The notes beneath the pieces were generated by a model. It was not told the origin of the DNA and ran no database searches. It was given only the letters and a program-made list of their open reading frames with translations. The position numbers and the translations under genes are program-made. From contig NZ_CP029830.1 in assembly GCF_003233655.1 (NCBI RefSeq), positions 1-64,000 on the forward strand: a stretch of DNA of 64,000 nucleotides, read 5' to 3'. The stretch is from Azospirillum ramasamyi. Its GTDB lineage: Bacteria > Pseudomonadota > Alphaproteobacteria > Azospirillales > Azospirillaceae. Of the stretch, positions 44,501 to 52,283 are shown piece by piece. Position 1 is the first letter of the stretch, and each line of letters opens with the position of its first letter.

Positions 44501-44713
44501 GCCGAGGGGGCCGGTGCGGAAAGCCGTCAGGCGATCGGTGCCGTGATCGTCGGCGGGATGACGCTGGGTACGCTGCTGACCCTGTTCGTGGTGCCGACGG
44601 TCTACAGCTATATCGCCCGCAAGAAACCGATGCAGGATGAGGGGGAAGGGGCGGGCGTGGCGCATGGCGCAACCAATCCGCCGGCTCAGCCGCCCGCCCA
44701 TCCGGCAGAGTGA
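41576..44713 (+). CDS. RND efflux pump, second copy
   Basis: A 1045-residue inner membrane pump of the RND superfamily. It starts VLSDISIRRPVLATVMSLALM, has the proton-relay Asp pair in [18 protein letters not shown] near residue 397 and the second repeat motif LVGLITKHGILIVEFANQLQ. It is distinct from the pump at 30661 (start, loops and the VREYPKIDEPVVTVETTY region differ), and belongs to the MdtB/VexF/MexW-like side of the drug exporters. No outer membrane factor gene is adjacent. Its stop codon is close to a response regulator gene that may be co-transcribed. Confidence 0.92.
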   Translation: MVLSDISIRRPVLATVMSLALMLIGIVSYQRLSVREYPKIDEPVVTVETTYKGASAQIIESQVTQTLEDSLAGIEGIDVMSSISRAEKSQITLRFRLDRNVDVAASDVRDRVGRVRAQLPGEIDEPVIAKVEADAQPIIYLAFSSDRHSPLEVTDFADRYVKDRLQNLPGVAQVRIFGERRFAMRLWLDPQRMAAYRVTPQDVENALRRQNVEIPAGRVESVAREFTVVSETDLRSPAEFENIILRDDSGYLVRLRDVGRAELGALDERVSARFNGRGAVAIGVVKQSTANPLDVSKAVNDALPTIRVALPDGMGVDVGYDSSVFIAKSIDAVFHTIFEAIILVVLVIFFFLRSLRATLVPLVTIPVSLIGGFALMYAFGFSINTLTLLSMVLAIGLVVDDAIVMLENIFRYVEEGMDPFQAALKGSREIGFAVIAMTITLAAVYAPIGFMTGRTGRLFTEFALTLAGAVIVSGFVALTLSPMMCSKLLKHETKHGLLYRAIERFLEGMTNGYRSLLRLSLRARPLVLLIGFAVAAASYVLFNGLKSELAPVEDRGTIVGIAIAPEGSTLDYTMGYAQQMEALFRQIPVLEKFFVVVGFPVVNQGIAFVRLIDWDLRDVKQQAITSQLFPKMFGIPGIMGFVTNPPSLGQSPTEKPVNFVIQTSLPFEELQAMVNAMMAEARNFPGLVNLDTDLKLNKPELKVSLDRDKAADLGVDVDTVGRTLETLLGGRQVTRFKKDGKQYDVIVQVANIDRRNPDDIAGIYVRGGTSATATATGGAGQMISLANLVTVEERVAPKELNHFNKLRSATITATLAPGTSLGEALAVMQAAANKVLPATAQTDYAGQSREFRESASGLYFVFVLALAFIYLVLAAQFESFIDPFVIMLTVPLSMTGALAALQMSGGTMNVYSQIGLVTLVGLITKHGILIVEFANQLQRAGTDIRKAVEEAAVLRLRPILMTTGAMVLGAVPLAYAEGAGAESRQAIGAVIVGGMTLGTLLTLFVVPTVYSYIARKKPMQDEGEGAGVAHGATNPPAQPPAHPAE

Positions 44714-44724
44714 GGAGCCGCGCC

Positions 44725-45105
44725 ATGGCGAGCGTTCTCATTATCGATGACGACGACGTGGCGCGGACGGTGCTGCTGCGCACGCTGACGGTGGCCGGCC
44801 ACGAAGCCGTCGGCGCCCGCGACGGGGTGGAGGGGATGGCTCGGTTCCGCGACCATCCTCCCGACCGCCCGGTCGATCTCGTCATCACCGATATCTTCAT
44901 GCCGAACCAAGAAGGGCTGGCGACGATCATTGAGCTTCGGCGCGCCTCCGCGTCGCTGAAGATCATCGCGATCTCCGGCGGCGGCGCCCGCGCCTCGCTG
45001 AACGTGCTGCCGGTGGCCGAGGCGCTGGGCGCGCACCGGACCCTGCGCAAGCCCTTCACCCCGGCCGAAGTGATGGAGACCGTACGCAGCGTTCTGGAGG
45101 GCTGA
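44725..45105 (+). CDS. CheY-like single-domain response regulator
   Basis: A 126-residue receiver domain with no output domain. The acidic pocket is DDDD near residue 7, the phosphorylated Asp is in LVITDIFMP near residue 54, then come ISGGG and the conserved Lys in LRKPFTP. The ATG at 44725 follows GAGGAG; a GTG at 44710 overlapping the pump stop is possible. No kinase gene is adjacent. It may relay signals to an unlinked kinase or effector. Co-transcription with the RND pump is suggested by 11 bases spacing. Confidence 0.88.
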   Translation: MASVLIIDDDDVARTVLLRTLTVAGHEAVGARDGVEGMARFRDHPPDRPVDLVITDIFMPNQEGLATIIELRRASASLKIIAISGGGARASLNVLPVAEALGAHRTLRKPFTPAEVMETVRSVLEG

Positions 45106-45416
45106 GGAGAGGGCGGATGCCGTCTCTCTCTCTCACTCTCTCTCAACCGTCGTCCCGAAACGCAGAGTACTCCGAAACGCAAAGTACTGCCGTTCCGGGC
45201 ATCATGCCGGTTCGGCGGCGTTTTGGTTTCAAGTGTTCCCTGCTGGGATGAAGCCGCCGGATGGCCGGTAACCGGTTCCATCCGACGAGGGCCGACGAGG
45301 GCCGAAGGGGCGGGCCGACGGGCGGGAATGCCGCCCTGCTCCGCGCCTTCTTGCACGTCGCCTTCCGTCCCCGCGCCTGCGCGATCGTCAGGCGGTCGGG
45401 TCGGGAGGCGGCGGGG
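45106..45416. other. Intergenic region with simple repeats
   Basis: About 310 bases without a credible gene. A CT-dinucleotide run with one interruption lies at about 45121-45147. A near-perfect tandem repeat of about 17 bases, CCGAAACGCAGAGTACT then CCGAAACGCAAAGTACT, lies at about 45156-45189. CCGACGAGGG is repeated at about 45281-45300. No RNA structure that I recognise is present. Confidence 0.6.
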
Positions 45417-45575
45417 TCAGGCGGCGAGCCGCTGCTCCTGTACTCGCCGGCTCCGGCGAAGGCGTTCGAAAAGCTGATGAATGCTGTCGGGGCTGATGCC
45501 GTCGCGTGCCATGACGGCGATCACGATCGGATCAGCGAGCAATTCGGAAAGGGTCGGCGTCGTGTTCTTTTCCAT
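45417..45575 (-). CDS. Small helical protein of unknown function
   Basis: A 52-residue protein starting MEKNTTPTLSELLADPIV. The ATG at 45575 has a very strong GGGAGGG ribosome site on the minus strand. The body is one or two helices: LADPIVIAVMARDGISPDSIHQLF and a basic tail RRSRRVQEQRL. The LLADPIV followed by a DGI turn is typical of short proteins widespread in this group of bacteria, but no function is known. The frame is open to 45809 but the upstream part overlaps a likely terminator. Confidence 0.7.
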   Translation of the reverse strand: MEKNTTPTLSELLADPIVIAVMARDGISPDSIHQLFERLRRSRRVQEQRLAA

Positions 45576-45882
45576 GCGTCCCTCCCTTTTGGTCCGGCTT
45601 CCGTAAACCGTGGCCGTCCCGGAAGGGCGGCGGCGGACCGTCGAAGCCGGTAATGGCGATTGGCCTAATCCCTGCTGCGCACTCGTCTCGGCTTTCGGCA
45701 TCCGGATGGCCGCCGGGGATATACCCCTTTGATCCGGATTGTGCGTTAAAAATACAATATGGTGACCATACCGCAGCCGGAGCGGTATTGTCACCCGTCC
45801 TTTTGTCAATAAGCGCTATATCTTTCCGTGATTCAGTAAAAGTTGGCGCCGCCACCGGTCGGCGGGCCATCGGCGTTACTGT
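45576..45882. other. AT-rich intergenic region
   Basis: About 307 bases between the small gene and folB. The stretch 45720-45845 is clearly more AT-rich than the surroundings and contains the hairpin at 45761-45795. It likely holds the end of the folate transcript and the promoter of the small gene. No gene is supported. Confidence 0.6.
45761..45795 (-). terminator. Terminator of the folK-folB unit
   Basis: GGTGACCATACCGC at 45761-45774 pairs with GCGGTATTGTCACC at 45782-45795 with one mismatch. Read on the minus strand the hairpin follows folB and is followed by ATATTGTATTTTTAA, a U-rich stretch. Confidence 0.75.
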
Positions 45883-46290
45883 TCACGCCTGTCCCGGCCG
45901 CGCCCGCGTCAGGCTTGCCCCGGCGGAGGGACCGCCGGAGTCGGGTGCGGGAATCGTAACGTCCGCCTGGACCCGGCGGACTTTCGCATGGGACAGGCAA
46001 AGCTCCGCGGCGCGGCCGGCCAGATAGTCCGCGCCGGGTACATCGGATTCGGCACAAAGACGGCGCAAGTCTTCGACGATGTCCTCGTAAGACATCACGG
46101 CGGCGATGTCGTCGGGAAAGCCGGGGCCGGGATGGGTGACGGTCAGCGTCAGGTCGAAGGACACCAGCGGCCGGTCGGCGCGGCCGGCGATGGCGACCGG
46201 CGCGGCGAAGCCGCGCACCAGGATGGTGTAGGTGAGCGGCGCGCCGCCCGGCTGGACCATGAAGGCCCGTTTTGCGCTATCGTCCGACAA
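45883..46290 (-). CDS. folB: Dihydroneopterin aldolase-like protein
   Basis: A protein of about 135 residues with the FolB tunnelling fold: YTILVRGFAAPVAIAGRADRPLVSFDLTLTV, split over the first strands, then IAAVMSYEDIVEDLRRLC and YLAGRAAELCLSHAKVRRVQADVTIPAP. FolB converts dihydroneopterin to 6-hydroxymethyl-dihydropterin. The catalytic Glu of the usual V-x-E-x-LAE motif is replaced here by DYLAGRAAEL, so activity is uncertain. A TTG at 46290 has GGGAG six bases upstream; the ATG at 46260 is the alternative. It lies behind folK in the same direction, 118 bases away. Confidence 0.7.
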   Translation of the reverse strand: MSDDSAKRAFMVQPGGAPLTYTILVRGFAAPVAIAGRADRPLVSFDLTLTVTHPGPGFPDDIAAVMSYEDIVEDLRRLCAESDVPGADYLAGRAAELCLSHAKVRRVQADVTIPAPDSGGPSAGASLTRARPGQA

Positions 46291-46408
46291 CACACTCTCC
46301 CGGCCGGCGGTCCGCCACCGGCATTGCATTCTGGCCGGCACTATAAGCGGTGCCGCCGCCGCTTGCCACCGCACTCGGTCGGCGGCGCAGGGTCAGGGAT
46401 TCCCGGGG

Positions 46409-46930
46409 TCAGAGCCCTTCGGCGATCCGCAGCACGGTCTCCCGCCCCGGCACCTCGTCGCGCAGCGCGCCGATGCGGCGGTTCAGCACCGGATGCAGGA
46501 CGTCGGCGGCGATGTCCGCCAGCGGGCAGAGAACGAAGGCGCGCTCCGCCATGCGGGGGTGGGGGATTTCCAGCTCGGGCTCCGCCAGCACCCGGTCGGC
46601 GTAGAGCAGAATGTCGATGTCGATGGGGCGCGGCCCGAAGCGGAGCCCGTCCAGATCGCGGCCCAGCGTCGACTCGATCCCCTTGATGAAGCGCAGCAGC
46701 GCCTGCGGCTCCAGCCGCGTCGTGCCGCGCACCGCCATGTTGAGGAAGGCCGGCTGGTCCGTCACATACATCGGCGCCGTCTCGTAGAGCGCCGACTGCG
46801 CGTCGATCTCCACCGCCTCGCCCAGCCGGCGGATCGCCTCGGCCAGATTGGCGGCGCGGTCGCCCATGTTGCCGCCGAGCGCCAGATGGACGGTGACGGG
46901 AGAGGAGGGGGTAGGCGTAAGCTCGGCCAT
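46409..46930 (-). CDS. folK: 6-hydroxymethyl-dihydropterin pyrophosphokinase
   Basis: A 173-residue HPPK. It transfers pyrophosphate from ATP to hydroxymethyl-dihydropterin in folate synthesis. Visible motifs are LALGGNMGDRAANL at the start, YETAPMYVTDQPAFLNMAV, the signature FGPRPIDIDILLYAD near residue 100 and IPHPRMAERAFVLCPLADI. All key Asp and Arg residues of the signature are kept. The ATG at 46930 is the only good start. It is divergent from the lipoprotein gene and upstream of folB. Confidence 0.95.
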   Translation of the reverse strand: MAELTPTPSSPVTVHLALGGNMGDRAANLAEAIRRLGEAVEIDAQSALYETAPMYVTDQPAFLNMAVRGTTRLEPQALLRFIKGIESTLGRDLDGLRFGPRPIDIDILLYADRVLAEPELEIPHPRMAERAFVLCPLADIAADVLHPVLNRRIGALRDEVPGRETVLRIAEGL

Positions 46931-47130
46931 GGCGTCGGCGGTCCTGATGTGCTGGGATGGGCGGGTGGCGGAACTCCTAGCAAATCTCCGCCCGCCCGTC
47001 ATGCCGCCAGTCATGCGGGAGGCGTCCGGCACCCAAGGGAACGGACGGGCGGCGGCGGGGTTTCAACATCATATATCAACCGGTTGAGACGAACCCGGCA
47101 ACGACACGATATCCTGGTGGAGGAAGAGAC

Positions 47131-47589
47131 ATGGGCCGCGTACGGAGCATGGGCGCTGCGGTGATCCTTCTCGGCGGCACGGCCGCCATTCTTGCGGGCT
47201 GCGCCACCGGCCCCGATCCCGAAGTGGCGCGGCGCGCCCAGACCACCATGATCGGCATGTCGAAGGCCGATCTGCTGGCCTGCGCCGGCGTGCCGGATCG
47301 TCAGGCGTCGGCGTCGGGCCGGGAATACTACACCTATGTGGCGCCCCCGACGGTGGCCTACAGCCCCGGCAGCAGCATCGGCATCGGCGCCGGCAGCTTC
47401 GGCAGCAGCAGCGGGGTGGGGCTCGGCCTCGGCTTCGGGGTGCCGGTCGGCGGCGGCACTTCGACCGGATGCGAGGCGACGGTGGTGCTCGGCCCGCGCG
47501 GCACGGTGGAGCAGGTCAGCTACCCGGCGGGCGCCTCGCTGTCGGCCTGCACGCCGATCGTCAGCAACTGCGTGGGGCCGCGCGGCTGA
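47131..47589 (+). CDS. Small outer membrane-type lipoprotein (SmpA/OmlA-like)
   Basis: A 152-residue lipoprotein with lipobox ILAGC near residue 23. A short helical domain (ARRAQTTMIGMSKADLLACAGVPDRQ) has the look of the SmpA/OmlA-like BLIP fold, followed by a Gly/Ser-rich loop (SSIGIGAGSFGSSSGVGLGLG) and a beta strand GCEATVVLGPRGTVEQVSY. Four further Cys residues may form disulphides. The ATG at 47131 follows GAGGAAGAG. Role probably structural in the envelope. Confidence 0.8.
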   Translation: MGRVRSMGAAVILLGGTAAILAGCATGPDPEVARRAQTTMIGMSKADLLACAGVPDRQASASGREYYTYVAPPTVAYSPGSSIGIGAGSFGSSSGVGLGLGFGVPVGGGTSTGCEATVVLGPRGTVEQVSYPAGASLSACTPIVSNCVGPRG

Positions 47590-47799
47590 GGGCATGGCGC
47601 GGCGGGGTCGCGTGCCCATAAGACCGGGGCCTCGCTCTCATAAGACTTAGAGACGAGGTGGTCGGGGCTGTCGCGGCGGCGGCCGATCCCGTATTCTCGA
47701 ACCGAACCCCGGCCCCGGACTCTCCGGCCGCAGCCGGGGCACCGACGCCCGCGAAGGGCCGCATCAGGGTTGGCATCAGGGTTGGAGGAGCCACAAACC

Positions 47800-48609
47800 A
47801 TGGACATGAGCGGAAGCCACCGGATCGAGGCCAGCCGCGAGGCGGTGTGGGCGGCGCTGAACGATCCGGACATCCTGAAACAGTGCATCCCCGGCTGCGA
47901 GGAGGTGGTCCGGCAGTCCGATACCGAGATGACCGCCAAGGTCGTCGCCAAGGTCGGCCCGGTCAGCGCCAAGTTCTCCGGCAAGGTCACGCTGTCCGAC
48001 CTCGACCCGCCCAACGGCTACACCATCACCGGCGAGGGATCGGGCGGCGCCGCCGGATTCGGCAAGGGCGGCGCCACCGTGGCGCTGTCCGACGACGGCG
48101 GGGCCACCCTGCTGACCTACACCGCCAAGGCGCAGGTCGGCGGCAAGCTGGCGCAGATCGGATCGCGGCTGGTCGACGCCACCGCCCGCAAGATGGCGGA
48201 CGAGTTCTTCACCCGCTTCACCCGGATCGTCGGACCGGCGCCGGCCGACGCAGCGTCCGAAGAAGCAGCGTCCGAACAGGCGGCGCCGGAACTGGTGACG
48301 GCGGATGCGGGCGCGTCCGATGCCGAAGCGGCCCCGGCGGCGTCCACGGTCGCGGCCGAACCGGCTGGGGTCAAATCGGCCGCCCGGCCGGCCGTCTACT
48401 CCGACAGCACGACAGCCGCCGAGATCCCCGCGCCGAAGCCCGCCGCCCGCATGGCGGAGCCGCCGCCGGAGATCCCGCTGCCTTTGCCGTCCGGGCTCGG
48501 CAGCCGGATCGGGGGTGCGATGGGCGGCGGAAGCAGCGGTTTCTACGTTCCGTGGGCTGCACTTGTTTTGGTTGTGGTGCTGCTCGCATCGCTTGCCTTG
48601 ATTCACTAG
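47800..48609 (+). CDS. CoxG-like SRPBCC protein with C-terminal membrane anchor
   Basis: A 269-residue protein. Residues 1-145 form an SRPBCC (START-like) domain of the carbon-monoxide-dehydrogenase subunit G family: HRIEASREAVWAALNDPDILKQCIPGCEE split over the first helix, then VGPVSAKFSGKVTLSDL and YTAKAQVGGKLAQIGSRLVDATARKMADEFF. A long Ala/Glu/Pro linker follows, and a membrane helix (PWAALVLVVVLLASLAL) ends the chain. CoxG anchors CO dehydrogenase in the reference system, but no dehydrogenase genes are near, so the partner is unknown. The ATG at 47800 has GGAGGAG nine bases upstream. A 12-bp tandem repeat lies just upstream (about 47762-47785). Confidence 0.85.
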   Translation: MDMSGSHRIEASREAVWAALNDPDILKQCIPGCEEVVRQSDTEMTAKVVAKVGPVSAKFSGKVTLSDLDPPNGYTITGEGSGGAAGFGKGGATVALSDDGGATLLTYTAKAQVGGKLAQIGSRLVDATARKMADEFFTRFTRIVGPAPADAASEEAASEQAAPELVTADAGASDAEAAPAASTVAAEPAGVKSAARPAVYSDSTTAAEIPAPKPAARMAEPPPEIPLPLPSGLGSRIGGAMGGGSSGFYVPWAALVLVVVLLASLALIH

Positions 48610-48652
48610 TGTGGCAGATTGTTCATTGGTCGTACGGCCATATCAAAGGGGT

Positions 48653-48679
48653 TTGACGTACCCCGGGATTGTGTATGCT
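48653..48679 (+). promoter_or_regulatory. Candidate promoter of the cytochrome c gene
   Basis: TTGACG at 48653-48658 is followed after 15 bases by TATGCT at 48674-48679, 60 bases before the start codon. The spacer is short by two bases, so confidence is moderate. Confidence 0.4.
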
Positions 48680-48738
48680 GCCGCGCGATTCCGGTCGGCG
48701 CCGTCGGCCGGTCGATCCATCGGAAGGGAAGCCGAAGT

Positions 48739-49119
48739 ATGAAGAAGCTGTTGATGGGCGTAGCCACCCTGGCCGCGATCGTGACGGGTGCCGGTGCCGC
48801 CCAGGCCGCCGATGCGGCTGCCGGCAAGGATGTCTTCAAGGCTTGCATGGCCTGCCACACCACCGAGCAGGGCAAGAACAAGGTCGGCCCGTCTCTGCAC
48901 GGCGTCGTCGGCCGCCAAGCCGCTGCGGTCGATGGCTTCAGGTATTCGGGTCCGATGAAGGAAAAGGCCGCCGCCGGCCTGACCTGGACCCAGGAGAACC
49001 TCGACGCCTACCTCAAGGCCCCGAAGGAGGTCGTCCCGGGCGGCACCATGGCCTATGCCGGTCTGAAGGACGATGCCAAGCGCGCCGACCTGATCGCCTT
49101 CCTGGCCGAGCAGAAGTAA
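48739..49119 (+). CDS. Cytochrome c2-type soluble cytochrome
   Basis: A 126-residue class I cytochrome c. Residues 1-23 are the signal peptide (ending AAQAAD). The haem site is CMACH near residue 36, followed by VGPSLHGVVGRQAA. The distal Met is in PGGTMAYAGLKDDAKRADLIAFL. It is a periplasmic single-electron carrier between the bc1 complex and oxidases. The ATG at 48739 has GAAGGGA upstream. It is a single-gene transcript, followed by the hairpin cluster. Confidence 0.93.
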   Translation: MKKLLMGVATLAAIVTGAGAAQAADAAAGKDVFKACMACHTTEQGKNKVGPSLHGVVGRQAAAVDGFRYSGPMKEKAAAGLTWTQENLDAYLKAPKEVVPGGTMAYAGLKDDAKRADLIAFLAEQK

Positions 49120-49157
49120 TACCGCCGAGCGTAAGTTCTGACTTATGCTCGGCGGTA
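49120..49157 (+). terminator. 17-bp hairpin right after the cytochrome c stop
   Basis: TACCGCCGAGCGTAAGT at 49120-49136 pairs with ACTTATGCTCGGCGGTA at 49141-49157 (one wobble) around TCTG. It starts next to the stop codon. It may end the transcript or protect its 3' end. Confidence 0.7.
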
Positions 49158-49319
49158 AGGGCCGCGACTGCGGCCCCGCAGGCCCATGCCTGCGAAGGCA
49201 AGCGGCCGGACGGCCGCGCCCGCCGTTTGAGGGTGAGCGTAAAGTCTGATGTGTCAGACTTTACGCTCGATGATATAAGACCGCGTCTCCCGGCCCGAAG
49301 CCGGGAACTGCGGACGGCG

Positions 49320-49354
49320 AAAAGGGCCGGAGGCGTCACCTCCGGCCCTTTTTT
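49320..49354. terminator. Strong bidirectional terminator
   Basis: AAAAGGGCCGGAGG at 49320-49333 pairs perfectly with CCTCCGGCCCTTTT at 49339-49352 around CGTCA, with two more T bases behind. It can end both the cytochrome c and pepN transcripts. Confidence 0.9.
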
Positions 49355-49486
49355 CATATGCGCCCCATCCTTAGGTGCCGAGTCTCCGAGACCCTCAGAT
49401 GCTCATTGAAGCATCTGAGGGTCTCCAGCTTTTTGATGTTCCGTGCGATTCGCGGTTCGGACGATTCCGTCCGAACCGAACGCATT

Positions 49487-52144
49487 CTATCCAGCCGCCG
49501 CCAGACTCTTGCTCGCCACCTCGTAGACGTCCGGCGACAGGCCCGGAGTGGCGACGATCCGCTCCAATTCGGCCTTCATCAGTCCCTGACGGGCCGCGTC
49601 ATAGCGCCGCAGACGGGAGAAGGGGCCCATCAGACGCGCGGCAACCTGCGGGTTCATCGGATCCAGACGAAGCACCTGATCGGCGAGGAAGCGGTATCCG
49701 GCGCCAGTCCGGTCGTGGAAGCGGACCGGGTTGCCGTTGGCGAAACCGCCGATCAGCGCATAGACCTTGTTGGGGTTCCTGATCTCGAAGGCGGGATGGC
49801 CGAGCAGGGCGGTCACCCGGTCCAGGGTGTCGGCGCGCTGCGACATCGCCTGCACGCCGAACCATTTGTCGACCACCAGCGCCTCGCCCTTCCAGCGCTC
49901 GTAGAAGTCGGCCAACGCCTTGTCGCCTTCCGGCGAGGCGGCGTTGGACAGGAACTGCAGCGCCGCGATCTCGTCGGTCATGCCCTTGGCGGTGCGGTAC
50001 TGGGTCAGGCACAGATCCAGCGCCTCAGCATCCTCCAGCGCCATCAGGTAGGCGAGGCAGAGGTTCTTCAGCGCCCGCTTGCCGATGGCGTCGGCATCGA
50101 CGGAGAAGGGCTCCTGGCTGCTGTTGCGGCGGTAGAGGTCGAGGAACTGCGCCCGCAGGCGGCCGGCCAGCGTCTTGCGCGCGAACTCCCGCACCGCGTG
50201 GATGGCCTCGGGATCGACCACCGCCATCTGGGTGCCGAGATAGGCCTCCGTCGGCAGCACCAGCGCTTGGGCGGCGAAGGCGGGGTCGCGTTCGGCATCG
50301 GCCAGGATCCTGGCGAAGGCGTCGGCATAGCCCTCCGGCAGCACCGGATCGCGGCCGGCCTGCCGGTCGGCGACGAGGCCCAGCAGGATGCGGGTGCCCA
50401 GGATCTGCCCGGCCTCCCACCGGTTGAAGGCGTCGCTGTCATGCGCCATCAGGAAGGTGAGATCGTCGTCGGTCAGGTCGGACTTCAGCTTCACCGGGGC
50501 GGAGAAGCCGCGCAGCAGCGACGGGACCGGACGGACCGGGATGTCGCGGAAGGTGAAGCTCTGGTTTTCCGCCGTGACGTGCAAGATGCGGCTGGTGCCG
50601 GCGGCCGTCTCCTCTCCCTCCAGCCGCAGCGGCAGATCCTGCCCGTCGGGGCCGAGCAGGCCGACGACCAGCGGGATGTGCATGGGCAGCTTGGTCGGCT
50701 GGCCCGGCGTCGGCGGCACCGTCTGTTTGACCGTCAGGGTGTAGGTCTTCGCCGCCGCGTCATGACTGCCGGTGATGTCCAGTTCCGGCGTGCCGGCCTG
50801 CCGGTACCACAGCTGGAACTGGGTCAGGTCGACGCCGCTGGCATCCGCCATGGCGGCGACGAAATCGTCGCAGGTGACCGCCTGCCCGTCATGACGCTTG
50901 AAGTAGAGATCGGTGCCCTTGCGGTACTTCTCCGGCCCCAGCAGGGTGTGGATCATGCGGATGACTTCCGCACCCTTGTTGTAGACCGTGGGGGTGTAGA
51001 AGTTGTTGATCTCGACATAGCTGTCCGGGCGCACCGGATGGGCCATGGCCCCGGCATCCTCCTGGAACTGCACGGTGCGCAGCCCCTGGACGTCGGCGAT
51101 GCGCTTCACCGCGCGGGAATGCATGTCGGAGGAGAATTCCTGGTCGCGGAAGACGGTCAGCCCTTCCTTCAGCGACAGCTGGAACCAGTCGCGGCAGGTG
51201 ACGCGGTTGCCGGTCCAGTTGTGGAAATACTCGTGCGCGACCACCGCCTCGATGTTGAGGAAATCGGTGTCGGTCGCAGTTTCCGGCTTTGCCAGGATGT
51301 ATTTGGTGTTGAAGATGTTGAGCGACTTGTTTTCCATCGCCCCCATGTTGAAATCGCCGACCGCGACGATGTTGAAGATGTCCAGGTCGTATTCCAGACC
51401 GTAGACTTCCTCATCCCAGCGCATCGACTTGATGAGCGAGCGCATGGCGTGGTCGATCTTGTCCTCGTTCCCCGGCTCCACATAGATGCGCAGCGTGACG
51501 TCGCGGCCCGACGCGGTGCGGAACCGGTCCTCGCCATGGACGAGGTTGCCGGCGACCAGCGCGAACAGGTAGCAGGGCTTGGGGAACGGATCCTCCCAGC
51601 GCGCCCAGTGGCGCCCGCCCTCCAGATCGCCGGAAGCGGCGAGGTTGCCGTTGGACAGCAGCACCGGATAGCGCGCCTTGTCCGCGTTGATGGTGGTGCT
51701 GTAGCGCGCCATCACGTCCGGCCGGTCGATGAAATAGGTGATCTTGCGGAAGCCTTCGGCCTCGCACTGGGTGCAGAAGTTGCCGGAGGACTTGTAGAGC
51801 CCTTCCAGCGCGGTGTTCTCCTGCGGCTTGATGCGGACGATGGTTTCCAGCGTGTAGCTGTCCGGCACCTCCAGCACGATCAGGTGATCGGGCGTGACGG
51901 TGTATTCGTCCGGCCCCAGCGTCCGCCCGTCCAGCGCCACCGACACCAGTTCCAGCCTCTGGCCGTCGAGCGACAGCGGCTCCGTCGCCGCCTCCGGACG
52001 GTCGGGGTTGCGGCGGATCGCCAGCACCGTGCGGACGGTGGTGACATCCTCGCCCAGGTCGACGAACAGGTCGACCGTGTCGATCAGATGCGCCGGCGGG
52101 CGATAGTCCTGAAGCCGGATGGCCTTCGGCGTGCCTTTGTCCAT
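49487..52144 (-). CDS. pepN: Aminopeptidase N (M1 family)
   Basis: An 885-residue zinc aminopeptidase, of normal length for bacterial PepN, removing N-terminal amino acids from peptides in the cytoplasm. The substrate-anchoring motif GAMEN is in MGAMENKSLNIFN near residue 263. The zinc site is HEYFHNWTGNR near residue 298, followed by WFQLSLKEGLTVFRDQEF with the third zinc ligand Glu. The C-terminal helical repeats end in the Ala-rich tail. It is a single gene. A leaderless or short leader is likely, as the next gene upstream starts 140 bases away. Confidence 0.95.
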   Translation of the reverse strand: MDKGTPKAIRLQDYRPPAHLIDTVDLFVDLGEDVTTVRTVLAIRRNPDRPEAATEPLSLDGQRLELVSVALDGRTLGPDEYTVTPDHLIVLEVPDSYTLETIVRIKPQENTALEGLYKSSGNFCTQCEAEGFRKITYFIDRPDVMARYSTTINADKARYPVLLSNGNLAASGDLEGGRHWARWEDPFPKPCYLFALVAGNLVHGEDRFRTASGRDVTLRIYVEPGNEDKIDHAMRSLIKSMRWDEEVYGLEYDLDIFNIVAVGDFNMGAMENKSLNIFNTKYILAKPETATDTDFLNIEAVVAHEYFHNWTGNRVTCRDWFQLSLKEGLTVFRDQEFSSDMHSRAVKRIADVQGLRTVQFQEDAGAMAHPVRPDSYVEINNFYTPTVYNKGAEVIRMIHTLLGPEKYRKGTDLYFKRHDGQAVTCDDFVAAMADASGVDLTQFQLWYRQAGTPELDITGSHDAAAKTYTLTVKQTVPPTPGQPTKLPMHIPLVVGLLGPDGQDLPLRLEGEETAAGTSRILHVTAENQSFTFRDIPVRPVPSLLRGFSAPVKLKSDLTDDDLTFLMAHDSDAFNRWEAGQILGTRILLGLVADRQAGRDPVLPEGYADAFARILADAERDPAFAAQALVLPTEAYLGTQMAVVDPEAIHAVREFARKTLAGRLRAQFLDLYRRNSSQEPFSVDADAIGKRALKNLCLAYLMALEDAEALDLCLTQYRTAKGMTDEIAALQFLSNAASPEGDKALADFYERWKGEALVVDKWFGVQAMSQRADTLDRVTALLGHPAFEIRNPNKVYALIGGFANGNPVRFHDRTGAGYRFLADQVLRLDPMNPQVAARLMGPFSRLRRYDAARQGLMKAELERIVATPGLSPDVYEVASKSLAAAG

Positions 52145-52283
52145 GTGCCTTGTCTCTGGTCTGTGTCTGTCTTGCGGAACAAGCCGTTCGGGACAGGTCC
52201 GAGGGACAAGGACTGTAGCAAGGCGGCGGCGGGCTGTCTTGAGTGGGAATGGGGGAGGAGGCCGGCCGCCCGGCGGGGAGGAC

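Larger units (their letters stand above)
49120..49486. other. Cluster of nine perfect or near-perfect hairpins
   Basis: No gene fits in these 367 bases. Stems in order are: 49120-49136/49141-49157; 49159-49165/49170-49176; 49177-49183/49188-49194; 49202-49207/49212-49217; 49235-49249/49254-49268 (15 bp perfect, loop TGTG); 49288-49294/49300-49306; 49320-49333/49339-49352; 49388-49403/49410-49425 (16 bp perfect); and 49453-49463/49468-49478. Most have 4-base loops and they follow each other closely, so the region is almost entirely paired. It separates the convergent cytochrome c and pepN genes. Confidence 0.85.
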
